Shown here piece by piece: positions 1 to 10,727 of a stretch of DNA of 64,000 nt. The stretch comes from Lachancea kluyveri NRRL Y-12651 (Eukaryota; Ascomycota; Saccharomycetes; Saccharomycetales; Saccharomycetaceae). The stretch is taken from positions 2,047,623 through 2,111,622 of the forward strand of contig CM000694.1 in assembly GCA_000149225.2 (NCBI GenBank), in the 5' to 3' direction. Under the pieces are notes generated by a model. It saw nothing but the letters and a program-made list of their open reading frames with translations, ran no database searches and was not told the origin of the DNA. Within the stretch, counting starts at the first letter, position 1, and the number at the start of each line of letters is the position of its first letter. Position numbers and translations under genes: made by a program.

Positions 1-129
1 ACAAGCTCCCAGAAGAAGCGCTATTCGGAGAAAAAGAAAACCAAAAGCTATTTCTTTTCTTTATTTATTGATAGACGCATTTCAATTTATAACAGCTTCT
101 TTTTTTTGTGTTTTTTAAGATCGCCCAGT

Positions 130-724
130 ATGAGTGACCAACAACAACCAACTGAGAAGCCAGCTGTTCCAGAGAGTACTCAGGAACAACAACAACAAGC
201 CAGGAATTTCCCGGGTCAAAGATATCCTCGTAACAACACCAATGGCACCAGGAACCCTCAACAGCAGCAACCTTACCAAAAGGGTAACAGACAGCCCAAC
301 AAACCGTACAATAACTACCAAGGTGGTAACAAGTACAACAACAAGGGATACCATCATAAAAACAGCAGAAATGCAGCTAATATGCAATGGGGCTATAACC
401 CTTATATGATGGCGCAGGGACAGTACTTCAACCCATATGCCTACGGCTACGTTCCTCAAGTTCCAAATGCTGTTCCAAACCAAACCCCAGTACAAGGTTC
501 TCCAGCACCATCTACTGATTCCAGTGTTTCTCCACAAATTTCCTCATCTGCCAGTACCACTCCAGTCTCTAAGAAGATTGAGATTACTAACAGATCCGGT
601 GAACATGTTGATTTGAATGCTATTCATTCTCAGCACATCAAACACCCTGATGATGAAAGTAAAAAAGAGGAAACAAAGAAGGAGGAAAAGGAAGAGGTAC
701 CAAGTCCTGCTGTTACCATTACCA

Positions 725-755
<31 letters not shown>

Positions 756-3141
756 ACCAACTGCTCCTGAACCATCTAAGGAAGTCGTAGATATTAAGGA
801 GCAAATGAGATTGGCCGTTTTAGAAAGAGCTAGAAAGCGTAAGGAAGAAGAGGAGAAGAAGAAGGCGGCAGCTGCTGCTGCCGCTGCTGCGGAGGAAGAA
901 GCCAAGAATGCTGTTCAAGAACCAGTTTCTGAAGAACCAAAGAAGGAGGAACCAGTTCTTGAAGAGCCAAAGAAGGAAGAACTAGTTGCCGAAGAGCCAG
1001 CTGCCGAAAAGCCAGTTGCTGAAGAGCCAGTTACTGAAGAGCCAGTTTCTCAAAAGTTAGCTTCTGAAGAACCAGTTGCTGAAGTTCCAGAAAAGAAGCA
1101 GGAATCAGCCTCAGAGGAACCAGCAAAGTTGCAAGAAGAAGAAGAAACTGTTTCCAAGCAATCGGAAAAAGAGGAGGAACCTGCTAGACCTTTAACCTTT
1201 GCTGAAAAGTTGAGATTGAAGAAGGCTGCTGAAGCCAAGACCAAGGAAGAACCTTCCACTGACATTTCTAATGCATCAGTTGTCCCTGAGAACGAAGAAT
1301 CTCCAGTAAAAACTGAAGAAACCGTAAAGGTTGAAGACGAATCCAAGGCTGAGGCTTCAAATGCTGAAGATGAAGTTTCTACAGTGAGTGAAAAGGCTAA
1401 ACTAGAAGAAGAAGTTGCTCATGAAGAAAGTAAAAAGGAGGAACAACAAGAAGAGCAGCAAGAAGACGTTGACGATGGTAGATTGACTATGACCGAACTA
1501 TTGGATAGATTGAAGCAGATGCCGCCAGTCGAAGATTTATACTCCTTTGAATATCCAGAAGGTGTTGAAGCTCCAGAAGAAAGGTTCAAGAAGGAAACAG
1601 TTAAATATACCTATGGACCAACATTTTTGTTGCAATTTAAAGAAAAGGTGGATATTCGTCCAGATGCTGAATGGAAAAAGAACGTTGCTTCTAAGATCGT
1701 CATTCCACCTGGTATGGGCAGATCTGGTGGTAGACCAAGGGGTAATGACTTCAAGTTTGGGCCAGGCAGTAATTTCAAAAAGAGTGGTTCCCTAAGAAAC
1801 ATGGAAGGTAGATCCAACTCCAGGTCTTCTTCTAAAAGAAAGTCGAAGAGAGGTGGTGATGACAGAAGATCCAACAGGTCTTACACTTCTAGAAAAGACC
1901 GTGAAAGAATGGCCGAGCATGGTGAAGACAGAGAGTTTGAAAAACCAAAGGAGGAAGTCGTACCATTGGTTCCAAGCGCTAACAGATGGGTTCCTAAATC
2001 TAGGGTAAAGAAGGTTGAAGTTAAACTAGCACCAGACGGAGTCACCGAATTGCTAGGAAAGGAAGAGGCCGAAAGAAGAATGAAATCTTTACTAAATAAA
2101 CTGACTTTGGAAAAATTCGAAACTATCTCCGAAGATATTATCCAGATTGCAAACCAATCAAAGTGGGAGGAGCAAGGTGAAACTTTGAAGGTTGCGATTG
2201 AACAAATATTCTTGAAGGCTTGTGACGAACCTCATTGGTCTTCCATGTATGCTCAATTATGTGGTAAGGTTGTCAAAGACCTAGATCCAGAAATTTCAGA
2301 CGAAGAGAACGAAGGCAAGACTGGTCCTAAGTTGGTTCTGCATTACTTGGTTGACAGATGTCATACCGAATTCCAAAAGGGCTGGTCCGACAAGTTACCT
2401 CCTAGCGATGACGGTTCTTCTTTAGAACCAGAAATGATGTCTGACGAATATTATAGGGCTGCTGCTGCCAAGAGAAGAGGCCTAGGTTTAGTCCGTTTCA
2501 TCGGTTTCTTGTACCGTTCCAACTTGTTGACACCAAAGATGATGTTTGAATGTTTCCGTAGATTGATGAAGGACTTGGCTGATTCTCCATCCGAGGATAC
2601 ATTAGAATCCGTGGTTGAACTTTTGAACACCGTTGGTGAACAGTTGGAAAACGACAAGTTAGTCCAACCAAATGGTACTTTGGAAGGTTCTACTGTTTTG
2701 GATCAATTGTTCTATATGTTGGATAACATCATTGAAGAAGACAAGATTTCTAGTAGAATTAAGTTCAAGTTGATTGACATGAAGGAATTGAGAGAAGTTA
2801 AGAACTGGAATAGTGCGAATAAGGATGATGGACCAAAGACAATCCAACAAATCCATGAGGAAGAGGCTGCCAAAAAGCTGCAGGAAGAAAGGGATCGTAA
2901 GATGAGAAACAGTTCTAGATCCGGTTCCAGACGTAATAACGGATCTCACGGTGGCTCCATGGGTAATAGAAGCGGTTCTATCAGGAACGTACCACCTCCT
3001 TCTAGAGACAGTTTCATTGCCACCAGGTCCTCCTCCTTGAGACACGCTCAAGCTGCACCAAAGGAAGAGGCTGCGACTCAACAGACTTCCACTAACATGT
3101 TCGATGCTTTGATGGGTGCTGATTCCGATGATGACGAGTGA
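130..3141 (+). CDS. TIF4631: Translation initiation factor eIF4G
   Basis: Scaffold of the cap-binding complex eIF4F, joining eIF4E, eIF4A, Pab1 and mRNA in the cytoplasm. The first in-frame ATG is at 130, giving 1003 aa, close to the usual 914-952 aa of yeast eIF4G but longer. Visible in order: a Q/N/G-rich N-terminus; a Pab1-box-like stretch (KIEITNRSGEHVDL) near residue 150; a low-complexity E/P/K region with tandem EEPV-like repeats (about residues 264-335); the eIF4E-binding motif YTYGPTFLLQF near residue 492; an RS-rich RNA-binding patch; the MIF4G HEAT domain (about 650-890, containing CDEPHWSSMYAQLCGKV); and an RS-rich tail ending in acidic residues. S. cerevisiae has two ohnologs (TIF4631, TIF4632). 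The neighbours here (TYW3 and GTR2) match one flank of each, so this is probably the single unduplicated gene. It is convergent with TYW3. Confidence 0.96.
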
Positions 3142-3444
3142 ACGAATGCATTTTGCTACGAGTCATGAATAAAAATCTGTTTTGATGGACTTACCTTAAT
3201 CATATTTCTCATTGTACCTTTATCATCTTCCCTTCAGGATTGTCATTAATACGAAAAGAATACCACATTTACCACTAATTTGGCATTTACAGAAACTACT
3301 TTGCAAATCTCATGCATATATTTCCGATACTCTCTTTTTTCTATAACTCTTTATCTGTACTTTAGGTTGCTTGCCCTCTATAAATCTATGTTCATTACCA
3401 TTTTTCAATGAAAATACAGTTTTACTTTAAATGGCTATGCACTG
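3142..3444. other. Convergent intergenic region
   Basis: This AT-rich spacer lies between the 3' ends of the eIF4G gene and TYW3. It should hold the polyadenylation signals of both genes. No ORF, tRNA or repeat is visible in it. Confidence 0.6.
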
Positions 3445-4272
3445 TTAAACACTTTTAGAAACTTCCTCTATACTAGGCTCTTTGGCTCGCTGGACTCTAG
3501 CCTCCTGTACTAACTTTTGTTTTTCTAAGCCCTCTCTTCTCTTGCGTTCCCTTCTCTGATCTTTAGTCTCCATAGTCTTTTCAGAACTCGTGTGATCTTT
3601 TTTCGCATTAATAATTTCTTGCTCAATTTTGTTGTATAGCTCATCCATTTTTCTACTGTTTTCCTGGAATTTCTCCAGTGCCATATTGTCAATCAAGTCC
3701 AAGTACTTCTCCGGTACAAATAATTTCAAGCTCTCGGTAGACTCATCCAGGTAGCCAATTGGTACATCCAATTTAATACTGATTCTTACAGCGACGATGT
3801 TATTGCTACCTATCCCACTTTCTCTAAAGCCGCAGCTCATGGCGGTATTGTACAACTTCGAGGCAATTTCAAAGTCTCTACACTTAACGTGTAAAATAAA
3901 GGGTTCAAATTTGTATAAAATAAAGCGGGTCTCTGCAGCTAAAGCTTTCCTTTTAGCATTAACCACCCCTAAGTCATATTTCTTGTACCATTTCAGCACT
4001 TCTTGAGAGTTATGAGTAACAAAAAGCCAGCGGCCACCTTCACCTTTGCCACCTAGTTTTACATCATTATGACGCACTTTATTACCTTCAACAAATACAC
4101 TAACTCTGCCTGAACAAGATGAGGTAGTTACCATATCTTTGTGAGAGTTGATTAGGTCGATTATCGGTAAACATAATTCGTCTATGGTTCCTTTTGGGGA
4201 GAGATCCACACTCGTAGATTGAATCTCTTGTAGGATAGAAGCTTTTTTCTGATTAAACGAATTTTGAGACAT
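3445..4272 (-). CDS. TYW3: tRNA wybutosine-synthesizing protein 3 (TYW3)
   Basis: AdoMet-dependent N-methyltransferase of the wybutosine pathway, which modifies G37 of tRNA-Phe; cytoplasmic. The 275-aa product has the family's characteristic N-terminal segment with TSSCSGRVSVFVEG (around residues 50-63), a following GGRWLFVTH segment, and RVSIKLDVPIG further on. The C-terminus is lysine/arginine-rich and probably helical. Length equals the S. cerevisiae protein (about 273 aa). The ATG at 4272 is the natural start. It faces the eIF4G gene tail to tail, the same arrangement as S. cerevisiae YGL050W/YGL049C. Confidence 0.93.
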   Translation of the reverse strand: MSQNSFNQKKASILQEIQSTSVDLSPKGTIDELCLPIIDLINSHKDMVTTSSCSGRVSVFVEGNKVRHNDVKLGGKGEGGRWLFVTHNSQEVLKWYKKYDLGVVNAKRKALAAETRFILYKFEPFILHVKCRDFEIASKLYNTAMSCGFRESGIGSNNIVAVRISIKLDVPIGYLDESTESLKLFVPEKYLDLIDNMALEKFQENSRKMDELYNKIEQEIINAKKDHTSSEKTMETKDQRRERKRREGLEKQKLVQEARVQRAKEPSIEEVSKSV

Positions 4273-4678
4273 TATCCAGAGAAACTTATGGTGCTTTTTT
4301 CCTTGAATACAATGTCGATCCTGTTCTTAACATTCGAGATGTGATTTCAACGTACTGAAATTTTTCACGGCACTGCAACCATGCACAATATCAGTATTTC
4401 ACATCCGCAAAGGCTGGAATGAAAGAAAAAAAAAAACAAAACTTCCATTAGTTTATATTTTTCAGGCATAGTTATGGTTAGTAGTCAACCCACAATTGTC
4501 AAGAGCATTAAACGGCCAATAAGTAGTCACCTCTTTTTTTTGATATCCGTTACTTGAGATAGAGATTTATGTACACGTGATTAAATAACAGTACTGAAAA
4601 ACACTCGTTGCAAACCTCATGAACCTTTTCGACTACATAACCATAGTGTAAAGTGGAGGAGCTAGATTAGTAGGAGAT
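4273..4678. other. Divergent promoter region TYW3 / GTR2
   Basis: This 406-base spacer separates two divergent gene starts and must carry both promoters. It contains A- and T-rich tracts (for example around 4428-4440 and 4534-4541) typical of yeast promoters. I see no strong palindrome or recognisable named site. Confidence 0.5.
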
Positions 4679-5784
4679 ATGAATACTGCTGCTGAAGATA
4701 CCGGCTCTAAGGCCACAATTTTATTAATGGGTTTGAGAAGGTGAGTTCGATTTCGATTTCGATTTATCTGATTATTTCTCAAGAAGGTGTTTACTAACAG
4801 TTTAAATTCTACAGATGCGGGAAATCATCTATATGCAAAGTCGTATTTCATAATATGCAACCTCTGGACACATTATACTTGGAAAGTACTTCTAATCCGA
4901 CTACAGAACATTTTTCTACGTTGATTGATTTGGCGGTGATGGAACTCCCTGGTCAGCTAAACTACTTTGAACCCAATTATGATTCTGAGAGACTGTTTAA
5001 GAGCGTTGGAGCTCTTGTGTATGTGATTGATTCACAGGACGAATATCTAAATGCGCTAACCAACTTGGCTATGATTGTTGAATATGCTTACAAGGTAAAT
5101 TCAACTATCAATATTGAAGTATTGATTCACAAAGTTGACGGTTTAAGTGAAGATTTTAAACTAGACACGCAACGTGATATTATGCAAAGAACTGGTGATG
5201 AACTTCTAGATCTGGGACTGGAGGGTGTCCAGGTGTCTTTTTATCTAACGTCTATCTTTGATCATTCAATTTATGAAGCTTTTTCTAGGATAGTACAAAA
5301 ATTGATACCAGAGCTGCCCTTTTTAGAGAACATGTTGGATAATCTCGTACAACATTCGAAGATTGAAAAGTGTTTTTTGTTTGATATCAACTCTAAGATC
5401 TACGTTTCGACTGACTCGTCGCCAGTGGATATTCAAACTTATGAGGTTTGTGCAGAATTTGTAGACGTTACTATCGATCTGCATGATCTGTACAAAAACA
5501 ACAACGGTGAACACAAGCGTGAGCTAAAAAGCGTTTCTGCATTGAATAATGGTGTCATTATATACTTAAGACAAATGATCCGTGGTTTGGCACTGGTGGC
5601 CTTGATAAGGCCCGATGATACAGACGCAGAGAGCTGTTTGACCGTTGTTGATTATAATGTCGACATTTTCAAGAGTGGCTTGGAAAAGGTCTGGGCACAC
5701 GCTAGAGTTGCCACCGAAGATCAACAACAGTTGAATTCAAACCATGAAGCAATTTATGAAAATGACCAACCCTCGATGTTCTGA
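4679..5784 (+). CDS. GTR2: Rag-family GTPase Gtr2 (spliced)
   Basis: RagC/D-type GTPase that pairs with Gtr1 on the vacuole in the EGO complex and signals amino-acid sufficiency to TORC1. The coding sequence is joined from 4679-4740 and 4815-5784, giving 343 aa, near the 341 aa of S. cerevisiae Gtr2. Exon 1 encodes the N-terminus up to MGLR and two bases of the next Arg codon; exon 2 continues CGKSSICKVVFHNMQP. The intron therefore interrupts the P-loop. The rest aligns by eye with Gtr2, including VYVIDSQDEY and IEVLIHKVDGLSEDF. Without splicing the protein would lack its nucleotide-binding loop. S. cerevisiae GTR2 has no intron, so this is a gene-structure difference. Confidence 0.93.
4741..4814 (+). 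other. Spliceosomal intron in GTR2
   Basis: A 74-nt intron with 5' site GTGAGT (not the commonest yeast GTATGT), a perfect branch point TACTAAC at 4792-4798 and 3' site ACAG ending at 4814. Only this acceptor keeps the frame; the CAG at 4798-4800 would shift it. The intron is phase 2. Just inside the 5' end the motif TTCGAT recurs three times. Confidence 0.88.
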
Positions 5785-6094
5785 ATTACGCGAAATAGAT
5801 AGGTTTTAGGAAACAGGTATAACGCGGAATGCTTTTTTTTTTACTATACATACCGTTTTTGTATACATTCTACAAAGTCTTGTCTCTATACATCATTATC
5901 TCTGGCCTTTCCTTGTCACTTTGGCAGAGTCATTTAGAGAGTTCTAGCGTTTGTAAATTCTTCAGTCTTGGCATTTTTACTTGTGTCGAACTAAAGATTG
6001 CAAACATCTCTCTCATCATTTAATTGAACGATTACCGAATAAACTATACTTCCTTTATCAAAAAGGAAGCCAACTTATAGTAGTTGGCAGAAAA
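5785..6094. other. Intergenic, GTR2 3' flank
   Basis: This AT-rich stretch lies between GTR2 and the tRNA-Arg gene. Its T-rich part next to the gene end may hold the GTR2 polyadenylation region. I see no supported gene in it. Confidence 0.5.
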
Positions 6095-6166
6095 CACTCA
6101 CGCTGGGGGTCGAACCCAGAATCTTCTGATTAGAAGTCAGACGCGTTGCCATTACGCCACGCAAGC
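6095..6166 (-). tRNA. tRNA-Arg (UCU)
   Basis: Read on the minus strand, the 72 bases fold as a cloverleaf with anticodon TCT in the loop CTTCTAA. The T-loop sequence is GGTTCGACCCC, and there is no intron. The sequence is nearly identical to S. cerevisiae tRNA-Arg(UCU). The last base is the discriminator; CCA is not encoded. A solo LTR starts about 130 bases upstream of its 5' end. Confidence 0.96.
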
Positions 6167-6297
6167 CAATTAGAGATTTTAAATAAATTAAGTGAATTAT
6201 ATCTTATAGAATGTACCCATATTGCGATAAATACTGAAACAATAACTGCTACGAGTCGAACAAGATCTGGGAGTGGGAAATGGGTGAATATTGAGAT

Positions 6298-6628
6298 TGT
6301 TGAAACGAAATACAACTATAGACCATCGACTAGTATTCGTGTCACTAGTATATTATCATACACGGTGTTATAAGGTGACATAAAGAATGAGAAATAGTCA
6401 TCTAAGTTAGTGGAAGCTGAAACGCAAGGAGTGGTAATGTAATAGGATAATGAACCAAAACATATAAAAGGAAAGAGAATATATGAATAATTGTATATAG
6501 AGTTATCGACTCCTTTTCTGGATTCCTAGAAAGAGGAGGAGAACTTCTAGTATAACCATATACCAATTATTATAGCCTTAACCTAAAACGGAATCTCAAC
6601 AATTGTCCCAATATTCACATATTTCTCA
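6298..6628 (+). mobile_element. Solo LTR 1, Ty1/Ty2-like (long class)
   Basis: A 331-base solo LTR of a Ty1/copia (Pseudoviridae-type) element. It begins TGTTG and ends TTTCTCA, resembles S. cerevisiae Ty1/Ty2 delta elements along its length, and is flanked by an imperfect AGATT-like direct repeat. It lies upstream of the tRNA-Arg gene, as Ty1-like integration favours. No internal region accompanies it. It is a fossil of moderate to recent age. Confidence 0.92.
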
Positions 6629-6837
6629 AGATTTACTTAAAAATGTTACATGAAGAAATATAGGTTAAAACGTGTCTTGAATTAAAAGTAGTATAGAAAA
6701 AAATTGTGACCATTAGACATGATTTGTCGGTTAGTCTAGAATCTACCAGCAAAGGAAATAGTAATATTTATTTTTCTTGGGCTTCAGCTCAGTGGAGCTG
6801 TTTAACGAGCGGGAAAATTACTAACGGTTTTCAGGAT

Positions 6838-8595
6838 TCAAACCCCTTTGGCAGCTTCAAAAATGACTTTCTGAATCAGCTTCGTGGCCTTCACTGTTTC
6901 TTCATCATAATATCTCCGCCCATGCAAAGATAAACCAACGGGGAAGCCATCGTAGAGTTCTTCATCATACAATGGGTACTCGTATTCCTCCAGAGCATTG
7001 CGTGGAACATGGTTTGCGTCCTTGGCATCTAATTTGGCGTCAGTGACAACACCAGTAGGGAAACTAACCCCTGGAAGATCAAGGATGTTGTATAACGCAG
7101 TGTAACCCCAGTATTTAATTTTGTCTGGAATTGCAGCAGGCGCGAAATATGCCGGAGTGAGAACGTAATCGACGTCTATCTCATTCATCATGTCAGCAAA
7201 CCGTTGTCTATAACTGTCACGTTTGTGTAGGTATTGAAGCATTTCTAAGCTGTCCAATCCCCTGTCTCCGCATCCAAATCTCATATGGTGTTCACTCAAA
7301 GGGGCCAATGGCTCTCCACTTTCTTCGTATCTAGATCTATGATTGAAATTACCATCGCAGTTGTAAGCTGTGTAGCAGATGTCCAGACCTTCGCTAGTGT
7401 TAAAGGGAACCCATTCTACGCATTTTGCAACGCCAGCCTTCTCCAAACTTTTTTTTGCTAACTCCAAAGCTCTTAAAACTGGTGGACTTGGCTTCACGAT
7501 CCCATCATCCATGACAATTGCGATTTTCAATTTATCCAAGGACAGATCGACTTCCCTCCAAGGTAGTCTTATCACATAGTTATCACGTAACCAAGGCTCG
7601 GAGTCCAAAAAGGTCTTCATGTACAGTTCTAAATCCTCAGGAGTATTTGCCATTGGACCCACAGAACATAAGACCATGTCATTGGACATATCGCGGTAGC
7701 TTGCCCAGGCGCCTTGCAGGGAAACTCTTTTATTGGTAGGCTTAAAACCCCAAATGTTGCAAAATGCAGCAGGCGCACGAATGCTACCACCTATGTCACT
7801 TCCAGTACCGAGTGGGGATCCACGTAGGGATATTAAAGCACCTTCCCCAGATGTGGAGCCACCAGGTGACAAGAGAGTATTAAGAGGGTTGCGGCAACGA
7901 CCAGTTATGTTATTGAAAGAATCCAAATGCATTAACGATTGTGGTTGTGTAGTTCTAATATAGAACACAGCACCTGCCTTACGAAAAATTTCTGTTGTTA
8001 AAGCGTCTTCTTCGGTCAAATTGTCAATCATAGATGAAAACCCAGCATTTGTTGTTTTACCTTTGTAGGCATAATGTTCTTTTAGAGATAACGGTAAGCC
8101 GTGCATTGGGCCCACAGTCTTACCGGTTTCAGAAAAGTACTCGTCCAGTTCGCGAGCTCTTTCTAAAGCCTCTTCCGGGAAAAACTGCATAGCACAGTTG
8201 GTAATTTGATGGGCGATAGAGGCCTGTTTGATGAAAGCAGAGATAGTTTCCACGGCACTCAGTTCACCCTTCGCGATTCTGTTGACTATTTCAACACCAG
8301 ACAAATACACAATCTGCAATTGTTTCTTACTCAAAATGCCACTCTTGGCTGCGACCAGCGCAGCATCTTTGAATGCAACGGCATCAAAATCTTCAGGTAT
8401 AGTTAGCTCTCCATCGATTTGGCCAGGTTTTAAGATGGTGTCCTTTGGCATCTTGGAAGCTAACTCCTTACGGTACTGCGAGATCTTAGGTGCAAATTTA
8501 GACTCAAATTTCGCCAAATCAGGCTCATACTTCAAAGAGTCTTCGTTGTAATATAGTTTTTCAGTTATAACCGGTTCAGGCTCGGAGATTGTCAT
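6838..8595 (-). CDS. Amidase-signature family protein (fungal amidase)
   Basis: Hydrolyses carboxylic amides to acid plus ammonia, probably cytosolic and used for nitrogen scavenging. The 585-aa product has the complete Ser-cisSer-Lys triad of the amidase-signature family. Lys172 lies in LPLSLKEHYA, the cis-Ser near 247 in the Gly/Ser-rich loop SPGGSTSGEGAL, and the nucleophile Ser271 in GTGSDIGGSIR. Length matches fungal acetamidase/AmdS-type and S. cerevisiae Amd2-type enzymes (about 550 aa). Substrate cannot be told from the sequence. The gene sits alone between LTRs and tRNA genes; four GATAA sites upstream suggest nitrogen regulation. It is outside the otherwise conserved syntenic block, so lineage-specific placement is likely. 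Confidence 0.9.
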   Translation of the reverse strand: MTISEPEPVITEKLYYNEDSLKYEPDLAKFESKFAPKISQYRKELASKMPKDTILKPGQIDGELTIPEDFDAVAFKDAALVAAKSGILSKKQLQIVYLSGVEIVNRIAKGELSAVETISAFIKQASIAHQITNCAMQFFPEEALERARELDEYFSETGKTVGPMHGLPLSLKEHYAYKGKTTNAGFSSMIDNLTEEDALTTEIFRKAGAVFYIRTTQPQSLMHLDSFNNITGRCRNPLNTLLSPGGSTSGEGALISLRGSPLGTGSDIGGSIRAPAAFCNIWGFKPTNKRVSLQGAWASYRDMSNDMVLCSVGPMANTPEDLELYMKTFLDSEPWLRDNYVIRLPWREVDLSLDKLKIAIVMDDGIVKPSPPVLRALELAKKSLEKAGVAKCVEWVPFNTSEGLDICYTAYNCDGNFNHRSRYEESGEPLAPLSEHHMRFGCGDRGLDSLEMLQYLHKRDSYRQRFADMMNEIDVDYVLTPAYFAPAAIPDKIKYWGYTALYNILDLPGVSFPTGVVTDAKLDAKDANHVPRNALEEYEYPLYDEELYDGFPVGLSLHGRRYYDEETVKATKLIQKVIFEAAKGV

Positions 8596-9095
8596 TTTTG
8601 TGCGTTGATAGTATTGTAAGTTTGTTTCGATGTTTTAGAAAAAAAAACCTTTACCTTAGATGTGAGGCTTCTCTATTTATACTTTTCTTTCGCATGTGTA
8701 AGTTTGTCTTAACCATCAGATTGACTTTGCCTCCGCGATTGATAACGTTTACTACTGTGGGAGTTCTGGAGATACCTTCCTTTCGTTAATGTCTTCGAAG
8801 CGTTCAATTGAGAATTATTGATAATCGCGGTACGTACAGAAACGATAACGCGATGCCAAGCGTGGCACACCGCGATAAAGATTACTGCCCAGTATAAAGT
8901 TCACCAAATTCTTAAAATGGATAAAATAAAAGCCTATTGCCAGCACTTGATTCTAGGCAGGCATTATTACTGTTTGGAATGTTATCTAATTGTTTTCAGC
9001 GGTGATTCTCACCACCTAGTTCAATAGTAATATCGTGTTCGGAACGAAGAAATATGTGCTCTTCCTCAAAATTCGGAGTTGTCAGTATGTATCTA
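8596..9095. other. Amidase upstream region
   Basis: This is promoter sequence for the amidase (which reads leftward). It holds four GATAA motifs between 8741 and 8878 and a small palindrome, TGCCA-AGCG-TGGCA, at 8854-8867. No gene is supported here. Confidence 0.6.
8741..8878 (-). promoter_or_regulatory. GATAA cluster upstream of amidase (candidate NCR sites)
   Basis: GATAA occurs at 8741, 8820, 8844 and 8874, that is about 145-285 bases upstream of the amidase ATG. Clusters of GATAA are bound by the nitrogen-catabolite-repression GATA factors (Gln3, Gat1, Dal80) in yeast. The link to this gene is inferred from position and product. Confidence 0.55.
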
Positions 9096-9426
9096 TGAGA
9101 AATATGTGAATATTGGGACAATTGTTGAGATTCCATTTTTGGTTAAGGCTATAATAATTGGTATATGGTTATACTAGAAGTTCTCCTCATCTTTCTAGGA
9201 ATCCAGAAAAGGAGTCGATAATTCTACATACAATTATTCATATATCCTCTTTCCTTTTATATGTTTTGGTTCATTATCCTATTACATTATCAATCCTCGC
9301 GTTTCAGCTTCCACTAACTTAGATGACTGTTTCTCATTCTTTATGTCACCTTATAACACCGTGTATGATAATATACTAGTAACACGAATACTAGTCGATG
9401 GTCGATAGTTGTATTTCGTTCCAACA
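9096..9426 (-). mobile_element. Solo LTR 2, Ty1/Ty2-like (long class)
   Basis: A 331-base solo LTR in minus orientation (TGAGAAATATG at its left edge, TTCCAACA at its right). It is flanked by a perfect 5-base target-site duplication ATCTA. It is in the same length class as LTR 1, with a longer segment near the TATA-like region. No internal region is present. The intact duplication suggests simple insertion followed by LTR-LTR recombination, fairly recent. Confidence 0.95.
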
Positions 9427-10346
9427 ATCTAAATTATCAATACACCAATTGTTGTAGTTATAACTATTTAAAGTCATTTAAGCTTTGACTCCTACAACGC
9501 AGTGATACCTTCTCACTTGTTTGAAAAAGTTGGACGCATGAAAAGGAACAAAGTTGTGAATATGAGTTACTGGATGATGTAGTAAACTGTGTCAACCTTT
9601 CATATCCTTTAAAAATTTACCAATTCAACACCTAGCGTTTCTTTAACGTACCTTCTTATCGCTCATCTTTGTAAATTACCTACTCTCGCTAAAGGTTTTC
9701 ATAATGTGTTCAAATGTTTTTAGGAGGATGCTTCTCGCATGTTCGGTCGTTAATGTTTTCGTGGTATCATAATGTAGACTCATTTAAACAAAACTTAAAA
9801 AGGAACTACCGAATGATTTTTTTGGAGGAAAAAAAAATAGAAACGTGATAAACTGACATATCTAAATTAATTATTCTACATAGATTCAAATACACTTTAA
9901 AGCCTTTAATAAATGCTTCGAATGTTTATCAAAACAAAACCCATCGATTTTGTAAACAGCAAATCACCCTCCAGGAAGAACCCTCAACAATACTTTCAAT
10001 CAAGTAGAGAATTTCAAGAGCACCGACATATGGAACATCTTTCGTTCAATATTTAATTTTAAGCAAGCATTTAATTCTATTTTCTACTTGGAAAACAGTT
10101 TTTTCTGGTTGAAAGCCAATTCTCGTCTGGCTTTTTTAAAAGTTCATATATTTCTAGGTTCCCGCTAAACGAGGATGCCAATCTGGGCATCTCGAAAGAG
10201 CAAAGACCATTTTATAGACTTTTTAAGACTTGAAAATAATTTCATCAAATGATTTTGATTTCCGCTTTCGCTCTCTGTGTACAATCTAATGCTGTTTCGC
10301 TGGTTGCGAACATTACATAGAGGTACAAAGAAACACGCAATATAAA
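9427..10346. other. Gene-poor AT-rich region
   Basis: These 920 bases lie between two LTRs and hold no ORF I can support. I see no tRNA, no complete LTR and no clear repeat. It may be decayed sequence in an insertion-tolerant zone. Confidence 0.5.
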
Positions 10347-10391
10347 TGTTGGAATATCAATAAACTATCACTTATCGACTAGCATTCGTAT
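10347..10391 (+). repeat. LTR fragment
   Basis: About 45 bases resemble the first part of the Ty1/Ty2-like LTR in plus orientation (TGTTGGAAT start, then CGACTAGCATTCGTA). It abuts LTR 3. It is an old, diverged remnant. Confidence 0.6.
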
Positions 10392-10404
10392 TGAGAAATA
10401 AGTG

Positions 10405-10727
10405 CGAGAAATATGTGAATATCGGGACAATTGTTGAGATTCCATTTTTTGGTTAAGGCTATAATAATTGGTATATGGTTATACTAGAAGTTCTCCTCAT
10501 CTTTCTAGGAATCCAGAAAAGGGAGTCGATAACTCTATATAGAAATATTCTTCCTTTTATATGTTTCTGGTTCATTATCCTATTACATTATCAATCCTTG
10601 CGTTTCAGCTTCCACTAACTTAGATGACTGTTTCTCATTCTTTATGTCACCTTATAACACCGTGTGTGATAATATACTAGTAACACGAATACTAGTCGAT
10701 GGTCGATAGTTGTATTTCGTTCCAACA
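10405..10727 (-). mobile_element. Solo LTR 3, Ty1/Ty2-like (short class)
   Basis: A 323-base solo LTR in minus orientation ending TTCCAACA, belonging to the shorter length class. No matching target-site duplication is visible, and an LTR fragment adjoins its left edge, so it may lie in or beside an older element. It ends about 320 bases upstream of the first tRNA-Leu gene. Confidence 0.9.

Noticed and set aside
9030-9100. Centromere-like TTCGGAA core near an AT-rich region
   Set aside because: No CDEI-type RTCACRTG at the right distance and no suitable 80-160 base AT-rich CDEII; the neighbouring sequence is a solo LTR.
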